The notes: generated from the sequence alone by a model not told the origin. A DNA stretch of 64,000 nucleotides from Pseudomonas lijiangensis (GCF_018968705.1 NZ_CP076668.1:1798001-1862000), one strand, 5' to 3'. Counted from the stretch's first letter, positions 37,991 to 48,898 are shown. Made by a program: numbers and translations.

Positions 37991-38779
37991 TTATCGATCC
38001 AGCATCGGGTAAGTGAACAGCCCGAAATGAATCAGGTTCAAGCCGAAGTGGCTGATGACGGCGGCTTGCAGGCCACCAAAACGATAGGCAATGCCATAAC
38101 CCACACCGGCCAGACTCGCGAGCAATACCCATTGCCATCCCGAGCCGAAATGGGCGAGCCCGAACAGTATGGCAGCGATACCGATGGCAAGCGTGCTGCC
38201 CAGCCATGTTTTGTTAAAGATTTGTTGCAGTGCGCCTTGCAGATAGGCACGGAAGAACAACTCTTCGGTGATTGTCACCAGCAATAGATTGTTGAGTAAC
38301 CAGAGGGTGCCGTGCTCCGGCCATTTTACAGACCAGCCGGTGACGCCAAGTGCAGCGGCCACTGTCATGCACAGCACAGTGGTAGTGATCAGGCTCAGGG
38401 CTGCCACTTTCAACGAGCGGGCAGTAGCCACTGATGTCAGGATCCATGGGCAGAACAGGAGCACCCAGAAGCCAATCAGCGGTTTATCCAGATTCAGGGA
38501 CATGGAGAAGGGCACAGCTTCAGGGCTGAAGCGAACCGCGTCGAACACTTTTGCGCTATTGAAGCCGGGCAGCAGATGAGCGGCCAGAGCAAGGCCCGTG
38601 ACAATGAAGGCTGCATGCCCCAGCCCGCGGGGCATCCCGTGTCTTTGCCTGACCAACAGCCCTGCGATCAGCAGAAGGCCGACTGCCAGGGCAGCCGGCC
38701 ACTGCAATTGGCCGTAGAGCAACGCAATGACATAACCGAGACCAAGCAGGCTGAAAAACACCCGATGCGTTGGTGTCAT
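37991..38779 (-). CDS. CPBP family intramembrane metalloprotease
   Basis: A 262-residue multi-span membrane protein. The three family motifs are present: EExxxR (E172, E173, R177 in TEELFFRAYL), FxxxH in ILFGLAHF, and HxxxN in SHFGLNLIHF. Bacterial members are often linked to bacteriocin immunity or protein processing; no bacteriocin gene is seen here, so the role is open. It lies between aer and acnA. Confidence 0.9.
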   Translation of the reverse strand: MTPTHRVFFSLLGLGYVIALLYGQLQWPAALAVGLLLIAGLLVRQRHGMPRGLGHAAFIVTGLALAAHLLPGFNSAKVFDAVRFSPEAVPFSMSLNLDKPLIGFWVLLFCPWILTSVATARSLKVAALSLITTTVLCMTVAAALGVTGWSVKWPEHGTLWLLNNLLLVTITEELFFRAYLQGALQQIFNKTWLGSTLAIGIAAILFGLAHFGSGWQWVLLASLAGVGYGIAYRFGGLQAAVISHFGLNLIHFGLFTYPMLDR

Positions 38780-38849
38780 GGGGAATCTCCAAGCGTAAAA
38801 GTGGAGATTCTAAGATGCTCTTGCCGCCTGACAGGTGTTAATTATGTAG

Positions 38850-41594
38850 TTACGACGCAATCAACTGCCTCAACACATAATGCAGAATCCCTCCTGATTT
38901 GAAGTACTCCACTTCGTTGAGCGTGTCGATCCGGCACAGTACCTCCAGATCTTCCTTGCTGCCGTCTTCACGGGTGATCTTGAGCGTCAGGCTCATGCCA
39001 GGCCGCACCTCGGCACCGGTCAGCCCGCTGACTTCCAGTGTTTCCTTGCCGGTCAGGTTCAGGGATTTACGGTTCTGGCCATTCTTGAACTGCAGGGGCA
39101 AGACACGCATCCCGACCAGATTGGAGCGATGGATCCGCTCGAAACTTTCGGCGATGACTGCTTTTACGCCCAGCAGGTTGGTGCCCTTGGCGGCCCAGTC
39201 GCGGCTTGAGCCGGTACCGTATTCCTGGCCCGCAATGATCACCAGTGGCGTGCCTTCTGCCTGATAGCGCATGGCGGCGTCATAGATAGCCAGTTTTTCG
39301 CCGCTGGGCACATGCAGGGTATTGCCGCCTTCCTCGCCGCCCAGCATTTCGTTGCGAATGCGGATATTGGCGAAGGTGCCGCGCATCATCACTTCATGAT
39401 TGCCACGGCGTGATCCGTAGGAGTTGAAGTCCTTGGGCTCTACACCCTGATCACGCAGGTAGCGTCCTGCCGGGCTGTCAGTCTTGATATTGCCTGCCGG
39501 GGAAATATGGTCGGTGGTTACCGAGTCCCCCAGCAGTGCCAGAATCCGCGCGTCCTGAATATCCTCGATCACCGGCAAGGGACCTGCGATGTCGGCAAAG
39601 AACGGTGGATGCTGGATATAGGTCGAGTCCTGCTGCCAGACATAAGTGGCTGCCTGCGGGACTTCGATGGCCTGCCATTGCTCGTCACCGGCGAAGACCT
39701 CGGCGTATTCCTTGTGGAACATGCCGGTATTGACGCTTTGCACGGCTTCGGCGATTTCCTGCTGGCTGGGCCAGATATCACGCAGGTAGACCGGTTTGCC
39801 GTCCGAGCCTTCACCCAGGGATTCGCTACTGATATCGATACGCACTGTACCCGCCAGGGCATAGGCCACGACCAGAGGTGGCGATGCCAGCCAGTTGGTC
39901 TTTACCAACGGGTGAACCCGGCCCTCGAAATTACGGTTGCCGGACAATACCGAGGCCACGGTGAGGTCCGCGTTCTGGATGGCGTTTTCGATGGGAGCCA
40001 GCAGCGGCCCGGAGTTGCCGATGCACGTGGTGCAGCCATAGCCCACCAGGTCGAAGCCCAGCGCGTCCAGGTATTGGGTCAGGCCCGCAGCCTTGTAGTA
40101 GTCGGTGACCACCTTGGAGCCGGGGGCCAGAGAGCTTTTCACCCATGGCTTGCGCTTCAGGCCTTTTTCCACGGCCTTTTTCGCCACCAGCCCGGCAGCC
40201 ATCATCACGCTGGGGTTGGAGGTGTTGGTGCAGGAGGTAATGGCGGCGATGACCACTGCGCCATTTTTCAGCCGGTGAGTCTGGCCATCGTGCTCATACT
40301 CGGCCTCACCACTGACCTGTCCGGCATTGCCCACGGCTACGCCACCACCGCCTTCGCTTTCCAGGCGACCTTCTTCAGTGCGGGCAGGCTTGACCTGCAG
40401 GCCGAGAAAGTCATCGAAGGCCTGTGGGACGGTGGGCAGATCGACTCGATCCTGTGGACGTTTCGGTCCGGCCAGACTGGCCTGTACAGTGCCCATGTCC
40501 AGTTCCAGGCTGTCGGTGAACACCGGTTCCTTGCCCGGCAGTCGCCAAAGGCCCTGGGCCTTGCAATAGGCTTCCACCAGTTTCACCGTGGTATCCGGAC
40601 GGCCGGAAAGGCGCAGGTAATCCAGGGTCACATCGTCCACCGGGAAGAAGCCGCAGGTTGCGCCATATTCGGGGGCCATATTGGCAATGGTCGCCCGGTC
40701 GGCCAGCGGCAGATCCGCCAGCCCGTCGCCATAGAACTCGACGAACTTGCCGACCACGCCTTTCTTGCGCAGCATCTGGGTGACAGTCAGCACCAGGTCT
40801 GTCGCGGTGATGCCTTCCTTCAGCTTGCCAGTCAGCTTGAAGCCGATCACTTCCGGGATCAGCATCGACACCGGCTGGCCGAGCATGGCCGCTTCGGCTT
40901 CGATCCCGCCCACGCCCCAGCCCAGTACGCCCAGGCCGTTGATCATGGTGGTGTGGGAATCGGTGCCCACCAGGGTGTCGGGGAAGGCGTAGGTGCGGCC
41001 ATCTTCTTCTTTGGTCCAGACCGTGCGGCCCAGGTATTCCAGATTCACCTGATGACAGATGCCGGTGCCCGGTGGGACCACGCTGAAGTTGTCGAAGGCG
41101 CTCTGGCCCCAGCGCAGGAAGGCATAGCGCTCACCATTGCGTTGCATTTCGATCTCGACGTTGTCGCCAAAGGCATCGGGATCGCCAAATCGGTCCACCA
41201 TGACCGAGTGATCGATGACCAGGTCCACCGGTGACAACGGATTGATCCGCTGCGGGTCGCCACCGGCCTTGGCCACGGCGGCGCGCATTGCTGCCAGATC
41301 CACCACGGCGGGCACGCCGGTAAAGTCCTGCATCAGAACCCTGGCAGGGCGGTATTGAATCTCGCGGTCCGAGCGGCGTTCGCTCAGCCAGGCGGCAAGT
41401 GCCTTGAGGTCGTCACCGGTGACGGTCTTGTCGTCTTCCCAGCGCAACAGGTTTTCCAGCAGCACCTTGAGCGACATGGGCAGTCTGTCCAGGTCGCCTA
41501 ATGATTTCGCGGCTTCCGGCAGGCTGAAGTAATGGTAGGTCTGGTTGTCGATTTCGAGTGTTTTCAGGCTTTTCAGGCTATCCAGGGAGGGCAT
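38850..41594 (-). CDS. acnA: Aconitate hydratase A
   Basis: A 914-residue [4Fe-4S] enzyme of the TCA and glyoxylate cycles that interconverts citrate and isocitrate. Cluster cysteines occur in [11 protein letters not shown] and [14 protein letters not shown]. The [12 protein letters not shown] segment opens the swivelling domain 4, and [13 protein letters not shown] is the substrate-binding loop. Length is that of AcnA/IRP-type proteins (about 890-915). The gene is divergent from rlmM. Confidence 0.98.
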   Translation of the reverse strand: MPSLDSLKSLKTLEIDNQTYHYFSLPEAAKSLGDLDRLPMSLKVLLENLLRWEDDKTVTGDDLKALAAWLSERRSDREIQYRPARVLMQDFTGVPAVVDLAAMRAAVAKAGGDPQRINPLSPVDLVIDHSVMVDRFGDPDAFGDNVEIEMQRNGERYAFLRWGQSAFDNFSVVPPGTGICHQVNLEYLGRTVWTKEEDGRTYAFPDTLVGTDSHTTMINGLGVLGWGVGGIEAEAAMLGQPVSMLIPEVIGFKLTGKLKEGITATDLVLTVTQMLRKKGVVGKFVEFYGDGLADLPLADRATIANMAPEYGATCGFFPVDDVTLDYLRLSGRPDTTVKLVEAYCKAQGLWRLPGKEPVFTDSLELDMGTVQASLAGPKRPQDRVDLPTVPQAFDDFLGLQVKPARTEEGRLESEGGGGVAVGNAGQVSGEAEYEHDGQTHRLKNGAVVIAAITSCTNTSNPSVMMAAGLVAKKAVEKGLKRKPWVKSSLAPGSKVVTDYYKAAGLTQYLDALGFDLVGYGCTTCIGNSGPLLAPIENAIQNADLTVASVLSGNRNFEGRVHPLVKTNWLASPPLVVAYALAGTVRIDISSESLGEGSDGKPVYLRDIWPSQQEIAEAVQSVNTGMFHKEYAEVFAGDEQWQAIEVPQAATYVWQQDSTYIQHPPFFADIAGPLPVIEDIQDARILALLGDSVTTDHISPAGNIKTDSPAGRYLRDQGVEPKDFNSYGSRRGNHEVMMRGTFANIRIRNEMLGGEEGGNTLHVPSGEKLAIYDAAMRYQAEGTPLVIIAGQEYGTGSSRDWAAKGTNLLGVKAVIAESFERIHRSNLVGMRVLPLQFKNGQNRKSLNLTGKETLEVSGLTGAEVRPGMSLTLKITREDGSKEDLEVLCRIDTLNEVEYFKSGGILHYVLRQLIAS

Positions 41595-41742
41595 GAATGA
41601 CTCCTTTTAGAGTTATGCAAGCAGTATTGGCTCCATGCAACAGGTCGGGAGCTTCGGCATTCTGTGGACTGTCGAGCTGCGCCAGTGGTTCCTGATTGGG
41701 CTATCATGCGCGGCTTTCAAGTCTGCGGGGCCGGGAGTCACC

Positions 41743-42825
41743 ATGAATACGCTGTTTATGCATTGCCGACCGGGTTTCGAAAGCGAGGTCTGTTCGGAGA
41801 TATCCGAGCATGCTGCGCGCCTGAATGTGGCCGGTTATGCCAAGGCCAAGCCCGATACGGCATGTGCCGAGTTCATCTGCACCGAAGAAGACGGTGCCCA
41901 GCGTCTGATGAGCGGTCAGCGTTTTGACCGGTTGATCTTCCCGCGGCAATGGGCTCGGGGAGTTTTTCTCGATTTGCCTGAAACCGACCGCATCAGCGTG
42001 ATTCTGGCTCACATGGCGAGTTTTCCGGTCTGCGGCAGTGTGTGGCTGGAGGTGGTAGACACCAACGATGGCAAGGAACTGTCGAACTTCTGCAAGAAAT
42101 TCGAGGCTCCGCTGCGCAAGGCCCTGACTCAGGCAGGCAAACTGGTGGACGATCCGCGCAAGCCGCGTCTGCTGCTGACGTTCAAGAGTGGCCGCGAAGT
42201 GTTTCTGGGGCTGGCCGAGGCTGATAACTCGGCGATGTGGCCCATGGGTATTCCGCGCCTGAAGTTTCCACGGGAAGCGCCGAGCCGTTCGACCTTGAAA
42301 CTCGAAGAGGCCTGGCATCACTTCATTCCACGCCAGGAGTGGGATGAGCGCCTGTCCAGCGACATGACGGGCGTCGACCTGGGTGCGGCGCCGGGTGGCT
42401 GGACGTATCAACTGGTACGTCGCGGCATGCTGGTCACGGCCATCGATAACGGCCCAATGGCTGAAAGCCTCATGGAAACCGGTCTGGTGCAGCATTTGAT
42501 GGCTGACGGCTTCACCTACAAGCCCCGGCAGACAGTGGACTGGATGGTTTGCGACATTGTCGAGAAACCGGCCCGCAACGCTGCCTTGCTGGAAACCTGG
42601 CTGGGGGAGGGCTTGTGTCGTGAGGCGGTGGTCAACCTCAAGCTGCCCATGAAACAGCGCTACGCTGAGGTGCGCCGCCTGCTGGATCGTATCGAGGAAG
42701 GTTTTCAGGCGCGTGGTGTGAGGGTTTCGATTGGCTGCAAGCAGCTCTATCACGACCGCGAGGAAGTGACCTGTCACCTGCGCAGGCTGGACGTTGCCAA
42801 GGCAAGCCGACCGCGCAAGGGCTGA
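41743..42825 (+). CDS. rlmM: 23S rRNA C2498 2'-O-methyltransferase RlmM
   Basis: A 360-residue methyltransferase with an N-terminal THUMP-like domain (MNTLFMHCRPGFESEV) and a Rossmann SAM domain with DLGAAPGGWTYQL. The catalytic K-D-K-E set is consistent with the VCDIVEKPAR and VVNLKLPMK blocks. It methylates C2498 in the peptidyl-transferase loop before 50S assembly. SD GGGAG precedes the chosen ATG. Confidence 0.95.
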   Translation: MNTLFMHCRPGFESEVCSEISEHAARLNVAGYAKAKPDTACAEFICTEEDGAQRLMSGQRFDRLIFPRQWARGVFLDLPETDRISVILAHMASFPVCGSVWLEVVDTNDGKELSNFCKKFEAPLRKALTQAGKLVDDPRKPRLLLTFKSGREVFLGLAEADNSAMWPMGIPRLKFPREAPSRSTLKLEEAWHHFIPRQEWDERLSSDMTGVDLGAAPGGWTYQLVRRGMLVTAIDNGPMAESLMETGLVQHLMADGFTYKPRQTVDWMVCDIVEKPARNAALLETWLGEGLCREAVVNLKLPMKQRYAEVRRLLDRIEEGFQARGVRVSIGCKQLYHDREEVTCHLRRLDVAKASRPRKG

Positions 42826-42879
42826 TTGGCCTGATTGAGTGAATTGAGCGACAATTGCCGCCAGTTTCTGGAGTGCCCC

Positions 42880-43134
42880 ATGTCTGAACCCATCGAAAAC
42901 CAGCCCGTTGATGCAACCCTGGATGCCAGCGGGCTCAATTGCCCGGAACCTGTGATGATGCTGCATCAGAAGGTTCGCGACCTGCATGCCGGTGGCCTGC
43001 TCAAGGTGATTGCCACAGACCCTTCGACCCGGCGCGACATTCCCAAATTCTGTGTGTTTCTCGGCCATGAGCTGGTCGAGCAGCAGGCTGATGGCGGGAC
43101 TTTTCTCTACTGGATCCGCAAGAAACAGGATTGA
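42880..43134 (+). CDS. tusA: Sulfurtransferase TusA
   Basis: An 84-residue protein with the TusA signature: [20 protein letters not shown], with the active Cys in NCPEP, and later [12 protein letters not shown]. It relays persulfide sulfur from IscS toward tRNA 2-thiouridine synthesis. Start chosen at MSEPIENQ with GGAG upstream. It lies 54 bases after rlmM. Confidence 0.95.
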   Translation: MSEPIENQPVDATLDASGLNCPEPVMMLHQKVRDLHAGGLLKVIATDPSTRRDIPKFCVFLGHELVEQQADGGTFLYWIRKKQD

Positions 43135-43199
43135 GGCAGGCTCTCCTGCCGCCCGCATGACGATGGATCGTTCCCCCTTCGGTTAACAGAGACTCTTTC

Positions 43200-44339
43200 A
43201 TGCGCATTGTCGCTGACGAAAATATCCCGCTGCTCGATGCCTTTTTTGCCCATTTCGGCGAGATACGTCGCTTGCCGGGTCGCTCCATTGATCGGGCGGC
43301 GGTTGCCGATGCCGATATCCTGCTGGTGCGTTCGGTGACCAACGTCGACCGCGGGATGCTCGAAGGCAGTGCGGTGCGCTTTGTCGGGACCTGCACCATT
43401 GGCACGGATCATCTGGATCTGGAGTATTTCCAGCAAGCGGGCATCCAGTGGTCCAGTGCGCCGGGCTGCAATGCCCGAGGCGTCGTGGACTACGTGCTGG
43501 GCAGCCTGCTGACCCTGGCTGAAATCGAAGGCGCAGACCTCAGGCAGCGAACCTATGGCGTGGTCGGCGCCGGTCAGGTGGGTGGCCGCCTGATCAAGGT
43601 GCTCAAGGCGCTGGGCTGGAATGTGCTGGTCTGCGATCCGCCGAGGGCCGAAGAGGGCGGCGAGTACGTCAGCCTTGACGAGATCGTTGCCCGTTGCGAT
43701 GTCATCAGCCTGCACACGCCTTTGACCAGAAGCGGCGAGCACCCCACCTGGCATCTGCTCGACGAGTCGCGTCTGCGTCAGCTCAGGCAAGGCGCCTGGC
43801 TTATCAATGCCAGCCGTGGTGCGGTGATCGATAACCTCGCGCTGCATGACGTCCTGCTGGAACGCGAAGACCTGCAGGCGGTACTCGATGTCTGGGAAGG
43901 CGAGCCTCAGGTCAATGTGCCGCTGGCGGACTTGTGTGTGATCGGCACGCCGCACATCGCAGGCTACAGCCTCGATGGCAGGCAGCGCGGAACCGCGCAG
44001 ATCTATCAGGCGCTGTGTAACTTTCTCGATCAGCCGGCAACCATTCTGCTGGACGACCTGCTGCCGCGTCCCTGGCTGGCGCAAGTCAGTCTGGACGGGC
44101 AAACCGATCCGGTCTGGGCGCTGAATATGCTGTGCAGGGGCGTTTATGATCCGCGCCGCGACGATGCGGATTTTCGTCGCAGCCTGGTGAACGACACGGC
44201 CAGTCAGCGTCTGGCCTTTGATGCCCTGCGCAAGCATTACCCGCCACGTCGGGAAATCGAAGGGTTGAAGGTGCGACTGGAAGGGGAGTCAGAGGTGTTG
44301 AGGCAGATGGTTCTGGCGCTGGGTGCGTCGCTGGTCTGA
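43200..44339 (+). CDS. pdxB: Erythronate-4-phosphate dehydrogenase
   Basis: A 379-residue D-2-hydroxyacid dehydrogenase of pyridoxal phosphate synthesis. The NAD-binding motif is [12 protein letters not shown]. Catalytic Arg, Glu and His sit in [18 protein letters not shown] and GTPHIAGYS, and the PdxB-specific C-terminal dimerisation domain follows after residue 290. Full length. Closed by a bidirectional terminator. Confidence 0.97.
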   Translation: MRIVADENIPLLDAFFAHFGEIRRLPGRSIDRAAVADADILLVRSVTNVDRGMLEGSAVRFVGTCTIGTDHLDLEYFQQAGIQWSSAPGCNARGVVDYVLGSLLTLAEIEGADLRQRTYGVVGAGQVGGRLIKVLKALGWNVLVCDPPRAEEGGEYVSLDEIVARCDVISLHTPLTRSGEHPTWHLLDESRLRQLRQGAWLINASRGAVIDNLALHDVLLEREDLQAVLDVWEGEPQVNVPLADLCVIGTPHIAGYSLDGRQRGTAQIYQALCNFLDQPATILLDDLLPRPWLAQVSLDGQTDPVWALNMLCRGVYDPRRDDADFRRSLVNDTASQRLAFDALRKHYPPRREIEGLKVRLEGESEVLRQMVLALGASLV

Positions 44340-44365
44340 GCAATCGGCGAATAACCGGCAGAAAA

Positions 44366-44387
44366 AACCCGACACGGAGGTCGGGTT
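44366..44387. terminator. Bidirectional terminator between pdxB and a 58-residue gene
   Basis: Stem AACCCGAC / GTCGGGTT with a 6-base loop, preceded by an A run for leftward use. It lies 26 bases after pdxB. Confidence 0.8.
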
Positions 44388-44405
44388 CTCAAAAAGGGGT
44401 GATGC

Positions 44406-44582
44406 TCAGTTCTGTTTTTCAGGCGTGACCCAGGACTTTTCGCATTCCTGGCAGGCTGCCTGAACCATTTCTTCGGTAATGACGATTTCACGCCCGTCCT
44501 TGTCGAGCACTGCGCCCCCTACTGAAAGGTTGGGGGTGGCTCGTACGACCTGGACTTGATTGCTTCCTTCTTGCGCGTTCAT
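44406..44582 (-). CDS. Small hypothetical protein with CxxC
   Basis: A 58-residue open frame with a strong SD (AAGGAG, 7 bases before the ATG). The protein begins MNAQEGSNQVQVV and ends WVTPEKQN; C44 and C47 form a CxxC (AACQECEK) near the C-terminus, with a DKDGREIVIT strand before it. No membrane segment. It could be a small metal-binding or redox protein; function not known to me. It is convergent with pdxB and divergent from the ABC exporter. Confidence 0.75.
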   Translation of the reverse strand: MNAQEGSNQVQVVRATPNLSVGGAVLDKDGREIVITEEMVQAACQECEKSWVTPEKQN

Positions 44583-44775
44583 AGTCTTTCTCCTTGATCA
44601 GGTGTTATCACTAAACTACCCGCGTTTGATGACCGTGCAGTGACAGTTCCAGTCGCAAGCTGAGCCCCAGTGCAACAGAAATGATATAAAACTGCCAGTT
44701 TTTGCTTAGAACGATCCCTTCTAGAAAACCGGTGAGGTGTCATAACGCCGGTTTTATTGCTTCAGACACAGGTTC

Positions 44776-46560
44776 ATGATTATGCCTTCGGTGTTTTCCA
44801 TCGCTCAAAGACCTGCCATTCGTCTGGCCCTGAGTTTTATCTCTCCCTATCGTTGGCATGCTCTGGGGGCACTGCTGGCTCTGGTCATTACGGCAGGCCT
44901 CATGCTGTTCATGGGGCAGGGCATCAAGATGATCGTGGATCATGGGTTCATGACCGGTTCTGCCGAGCAGCTCGAGCGATCGATCGGTTTTTTCCTGTTG
45001 GTGACAGTCGGCCTGTCCATCGGCACGTTTACCCGTTTTTACCTGGTGTCGTGGATCGGTGAGCGGGTGGTGGCGGATTTGCGCAATCGCGTATTCGAGC
45101 ACCTGATCAATCTGCATCCGGCGTTCTACGAAAATAACCGCAGCTCGGAAATCCAGTCGCGGCTTACAGCTGATACCACCTTGCTGCAATCGGTGGTGGG
45201 CTCTTCCCTGTCGATATTCCTGCGCAGTGCGCTGATGGTGATTGGCGGGATCATTCTCTTGTTCATCACCAATCCCAAGCTGACCAGTATTGTGGTGCTG
45301 ACCTTGCCGCTGGTGATCGTGCCGATCCTGGTATTCGGTCGCCGGGTGCGTCGCCTGTCCCGGGAAACCCAGGATCGTGTGGCCGACGTGGGCAGCTATG
45401 TCGCCGAGGCGCTCAGGCAGATCAAGACGGTTCAGGCCTATAACCATCAGGAGCATGACAAGGCGCACTTTTCCCAAACGGTCGAAAAGGCCTTTGGCAC
45501 CGCCCGTAAATATATTCTGCAGCGGTCCTGGCTGATTACCGTGGTGATTTCCCTGGTGCTGGGTGCTGTCGGCGTGATCCTGTGGGTCGGCGGGATGGAC
45601 GTGATCAAAGGCACCATCACCAGCGGCGAGCTATCGGCTTTTGTGTTCTATGCGCTTCTGGTCGGCACCTCCTTTGGTTCGTTGAGCGAGGTGATCGGCG
45701 AATTGCAGCGCGGTGTGGGGGCGGCTGAACGTATCAGCGAACTGCTTCAGGTCCGCAGCGAAATCACACCGCCAGCCAGCGGCCTTCTTGGCCTGCCGCC
45801 CAGGGTCAGTGGCCGTCTGGAGCTGGAGAACGTGAGTTTCGCCTACCCGTCCCGACTGGATCACAAGGCAATCGATGACTTGACCCTGAGCATCGCTGCC
45901 GGTGAAACCATTGCGCTGGTTGGTCCATCCGGGGCCGGCAAGTCAACGCTGTTCGATCTGCTGCTGCGCTTCTACGATCCACAGCAGGGAAACATTCTGA
46001 TTGAAGGCGTGCCCATCCTGCAGCTTGACCCTCACGATCTGCGTCGCAACTTTGCCCTTGTCTCACAGACGCCTGCCCTGTTCTTTGGCAGCGTCGAAGA
46101 CAACATTCGTTATGGCAACTCGCACGCGACTATCGAACAGGTCGAGGCCGCTGCACGTATTGCCCACGCCCATGAATTCATCATGCAGATGGCTGACGGT
46201 TACCAGACTCATCTGGGGGATGGCGGCCTCGGGTTGTCCGGCGGGCAGAGACAGCGTCTGGCCATTGCCCGGGCATTGCTGGTCGATGCGCCAATTCTGC
46301 TGCTGGACGAAGCCACCAGCGCGCTGGATGCGCAAAGTGAGCACCTGATCCAGCAGGCTCTGCCAAGCCTGATGAAAGGCCGTACCACGCTGGTGATCGC
46401 GCACCGACTGGCCACGGTACAGAATGCCGACCGTATTGCGGTGATTGATCAGGGGCGTCTGGTGGCGGTAGGAACTCATCGGCAACTGATAGCCAGCAAT
46501 TCGCTGTACGCGCGTCTGGCGGCGCTTCAGTTCAATGTGCAGATGGAGGAGCCGGTTTGA
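44776..46560 (+). CDS. ABC exporter, fused permease-ATPase (MsbA/LmrA-like)
   Basis: A 594-residue half-transporter. Six membrane helices occupy about residues 20-310. The nucleotide-binding domain has Walker A GPSGAGKST, signature LSGGQRQR, Walker B ILLLDEATSALD, and the switch His in IAHRLATV. It would export a lipid, peptide or drug as a homodimer. The start MIMPSVFS was taken at the first ATG. No partner gene identifies the substrate; it is not the lipid-A msbA locus by context. Confidence 0.92.
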   Translation: MIMPSVFSIAQRPAIRLALSFISPYRWHALGALLALVITAGLMLFMGQGIKMIVDHGFMTGSAEQLERSIGFFLLVTVGLSIGTFTRFYLVSWIGERVVADLRNRVFEHLINLHPAFYENNRSSEIQSRLTADTTLLQSVVGSSLSIFLRSALMVIGGIILLFITNPKLTSIVVLTLPLVIVPILVFGRRVRRLSRETQDRVADVGSYVAEALRQIKTVQAYNHQEHDKAHFSQTVEKAFGTARKYILQRSWLITVVISLVLGAVGVILWVGGMDVIKGTITSGELSAFVFYALLVGTSFGSLSEVIGELQRGVGAAERISELLQVRSEITPPASGLLGLPPRVSGRLELENVSFAYPSRLDHKAIDDLTLSIAAGETIALVGPSGAGKSTLFDLLLRFYDPQQGNILIEGVPILQLDPHDLRRNFALVSQTPALFFGSVEDNIRYGNSHATIEQVEAAARIAHAHEFIMQMADGYQTHLGDGGLGLSGGQRQRLAIARALLVDAPILLLDEATSALDAQSEHLIQQALPSLMKGRTTLVIAHRLATVQNADRIAVIDQGRLVAVGTHRQLIASNSLYARLAALQFNVQMEEPV

Positions 46561-46603
46561 GTCTTTGGCAGGCTGCGTGTCTGGCACGCAGCCCAGGCTT
46601 CAA

Positions 46604-46885
46604 TCAGCGGTATTCGCACAGGTAAGCAGTGTCCACGCTCACCTTCAGCTGAAACTTGCTGTTGGCCGGTACATTGAACTGGCTGCCGCTGCTGAAGGTT
46701 TCCCATTCAGTACTGTCCGGCAGCTTGACGATCAGTTCGCCGGAAATCACGTGCATGATTTCACGTTGCGCTGTACCGAATTCATATTCGCCCGCTGCCA
46801 TGACGCCAATGGTGGCCTGGCCTTCCGTCTGACTGAACGCGATGGATTTGACAGTGCCGTCGAAGTACTCATTGACCTTGAACAT
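46604..46885 (-). CDS. ppnP: Pyrimidine/purine nucleoside phosphorylase
   Basis: A 93-residue single cupin domain. It begins [17 protein letters not shown] and contains [12 protein letters not shown] and [13 protein letters not shown], typical of the PpnP/YaiE family, which splits nucleosides with phosphate into base and ribose-1-phosphate. Full length. Confidence 0.95.
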   Translation of the reverse strand: MFKVNEYFDGTVKSIAFSQTEGQATIGVMAAGEYEFGTAQREIMHVISGELIVKLPDSTEWETFSSGSQFNVPANSKFQLKVSVDTAYLCEYR

Positions 46886-46968
46886 GGGAGATTCCTTGAT
46901 AAAAGGGCTGAAAAGGGTCGAATAGTATGCCCAAGGTATCCAGCATCGTCACTTGGCAATACTGATAT

Positions 46969-47511
46969 TCAATTGGGAAGAATCAACGGTAACAGTCTGG
47001 CAGTATTGCGGGCATCAACCAGTGCCCGATGCTGCTGGCCGCTGAACTGCATGCCCGCCAGTTGCAGCGCACTGTTGAGCCCGGGGGCGCGCTGTAATTG
47101 ACGGGCCTCGGCGAAGCGCTGTTTGAGGTTTACATAAGGCAGCTCGTTCAGGGCACTTTCCAGTCGATGCTCGCGCCACTGTTCCTCCAGTTGCCTGCGG
47201 TCGTAATCTCCCCAACTGGCCCAGCCGACAATGCGTGCCTGATGATGGCTCAACCAGCGCTCGAACTGGGGCCATACATTGCTCAGGGATGCCGCGCTGT
47301 CGATATTGCTCTGGCTGATATGGGTCAGTTCCCGACAGAAGTGCGTCAGCAAGGGGCGGCGCGCGGGGCGTACGAAGCGTTCGAAGTGGTCCAGCTCGCG
47401 CCCATCCTGATTCACCAGCGTTGCACCGATCTCGATGATTTCCATTTCTGCGACCGGCCATCCGCCTTCTTCGGTGGTAGCCTCCAGGTCGATCACCAGC
47501 CAATGCGGCAT
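46969..47511 (-). CDS. DEDDh 3'-5' exonuclease
   Basis: A 180-residue exonuclease of the RNase T/DnaQ superfamily. ExoI is DLEATTEEG near residue 7, a later motif contains WGDYDRRQL, and ExoIII is HRALVDARNTARL, so all acidic residues and the catalytic His are present. The start MPHWLVID follows GGGAG closely; an upstream Met adds 15-17 residues of doubtful value. Substrate (RNA or DNA) not determinable. Confidence 0.88.
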   Translation of the reverse strand: MPHWLVIDLEATTEEGGWPVAEMEIIEIGATLVNQDGRELDHFERFVRPARRPLLTHFCRELTHISQSNIDSAASLSNVWPQFERWLSHHQARIVGWASWGDYDRRQLEEQWREHRLESALNELPYVNLKQRFAEARQLQRAPGLNSALQLAGMQFSGQQHRALVDARNTARLLPLILPN

Positions 47512-47763
47512 TATGAAGCTCCCATCCAACAGTTTTAGTGAGTCCAGAGTAGCCATATTCATCTGGCTATGCTCGATAAGGTTTTACTGCGCTGTTGCCG
47601 ATACTTCAATCGACCGTTGAATACTTCAGGGGTGCCTTGTCTTTTGTCGCATTCGCCCTTGGACTTTTCAGGTTATGTGCGACTTATTCCGATTCATGGA
47701 TTTGGGAGTTGTTTAAACTGCTGAAAGCGCATAGCGTGTGGCGTTTTTAATCGATACCTTTTC

Positions 47764-48615
47764 ATGAAGACGCGCGCAGTAATAACCGATGTGTTGTTGC
47801 GTAAGGGAGCGATGCTGATCGTCTCGCTCCTGGTGAGTTGGCAGGTCCAGGCCGCTCAGGTCGTGCAAGTGGCGGCCGTGCATTTTCCGCCCTATATGAT
47901 TCGCCCTGAAAGAGGCAACGATACCGGGCTTCTGCCCAAGCTTATCGAGGCCTTGAATGCCAGTCAGCGGGACTATGAGTTCGTGGTGGTGCCGACTTCC
48001 GTGCAGCGTCGCTTCCGTGACTTTGCCCAGGGCCGTTTCGATATCGCCATTTTTGAAAACCCTGACTGGGGCTGGAAACATGTCGCCTATGACAAGGTGG
48101 ACATGGGGCTTGAGGATGCCGAAGTCTTTGTGGCCCGTCGGGTCGAGGGGCGTCAGCAGAGTTACTTCGATGATCTTTCGGACAAGCGTCTGGCCCTGTT
48201 CAGCGGTTATCACTATGGATTCGCCAACTTCAATGCAGACCAGAAGTATCTGAGCGAAAACTTCAATGCCACCTCGACCTATTCCCATGACAGCAATCTA
48301 TTGATGGTGATACGCGGGCGTGTGGATATTGCGCCGGTAACGCGTTCCTATCTGGTGGACTTCATGGCACATAACCCAAGCGAGGCCGAACAGTTTCTGG
48401 TCTCCGACCGGATCGATCAGCTTTATCGGCAATATGCACTGTTGCGACCGGGCGGCAGCATCAGCGCTACGAAGTTTGATCAGTTGTTGCAGCAATTGCG
48501 GGATAACGGGGAGTTCGCAAAAATCTTCGAGCCCCTGCACATCAAGGTCCTTGCCGTGCCTCCTTACTCAACTGCATCCGCGGACACTACAGTGAGCAAG
48601 AAGGTCGGAAGGTAG
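47764..48615 (+). CDS. Periplasmic solute-binding protein (SBP_bac_3-like)
   Basis: A 283-residue protein with an N-terminal signal (GAMLIVSLLVSWQVQA) and a two-lobe binding-protein pattern (AAVHFPPYMI, GLLPKLIEALN, LLQQLRDNGEFAKIF). It has no ABC partner genes, like the protein at 1002-1754. It may act in sensing or uptake of polar compounds. Confidence 0.78.
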   Translation: MKTRAVITDVLLRKGAMLIVSLLVSWQVQAAQVVQVAAVHFPPYMIRPERGNDTGLLPKLIEALNASQRDYEFVVVPTSVQRRFRDFAQGRFDIAIFENPDWGWKHVAYDKVDMGLEDAEVFVARRVEGRQQSYFDDLSDKRLALFSGYHYGFANFNADQKYLSENFNATSTYSHDSNLLMVIRGRVDIAPVTRSYLVDFMAHNPSEAEQFLVSDRIDQLYRQYALLRPGGSISATKFDQLLQQLRDNGEFAKIFEPLHIKVLAVPPYSTASADTTVSKKVGR

Positions 48616-48618
48616 GGG

Positions 48619-48786
48619 TCATCGATCCTTGGCTTCCTTGGCATCCATCTCGGCATTGCGTTCATGAATACGCTTGAGCTGCTCTTCAGTCAGAGGCAGC
48701 TTTTGCGCCGTGTCGCGCAGTAACATCAAGCCACCTACGATAGAGCCAATTGCAACGATCAGAATCAACCAGGCATACCAGGGCAT
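48619..48786 (-). CDS. DUF2897 family small membrane protein
   Basis: A 55-residue protein starting MPWYAWLILIVAIGSIVGGL, one membrane helix, followed by a charged helix (TEEQLKRIHERNAEMDAKEAK). This matches the DUF2897 family of gammaproteobacteria as I recall it. SD GGAG lies upstream. Function unknown. Confidence 0.85.
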   Translation of the reverse strand: MPWYAWLILIVAIGSIVGGLMLLRDTAQKLPLTEEQLKRIHERNAEMDAKEAKDR

Positions 48787-48858
48787 AGCACTCTCCTTGT
48801 AGTCATACCGGTTTGAGCAAGAGGCTGCTCAATGGTTCAAGTGTATGCGCTCTGGCAA

Positions 48859-48896
48859 GGCCGCGTGAGACCCGTCATGGTTTCACGCGGCCTTTT
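48859..48896. terminator. Stem-loop terminator beside the ethanolamine permease
   Basis: Stem GGCCGCGTGAGA / TTTCACGCGGCC (one G-T pair) with T4 on the plus strand. It begins directly after the permease stop on the leftward strand, where the T tract is weaker. Confidence 0.65.
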
Positions 48897-48898
48897 GT

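Noticed and set aside
39507..41234. 575-codon rightward open frame
   Set aside because: Antisense to acnA; no domain.
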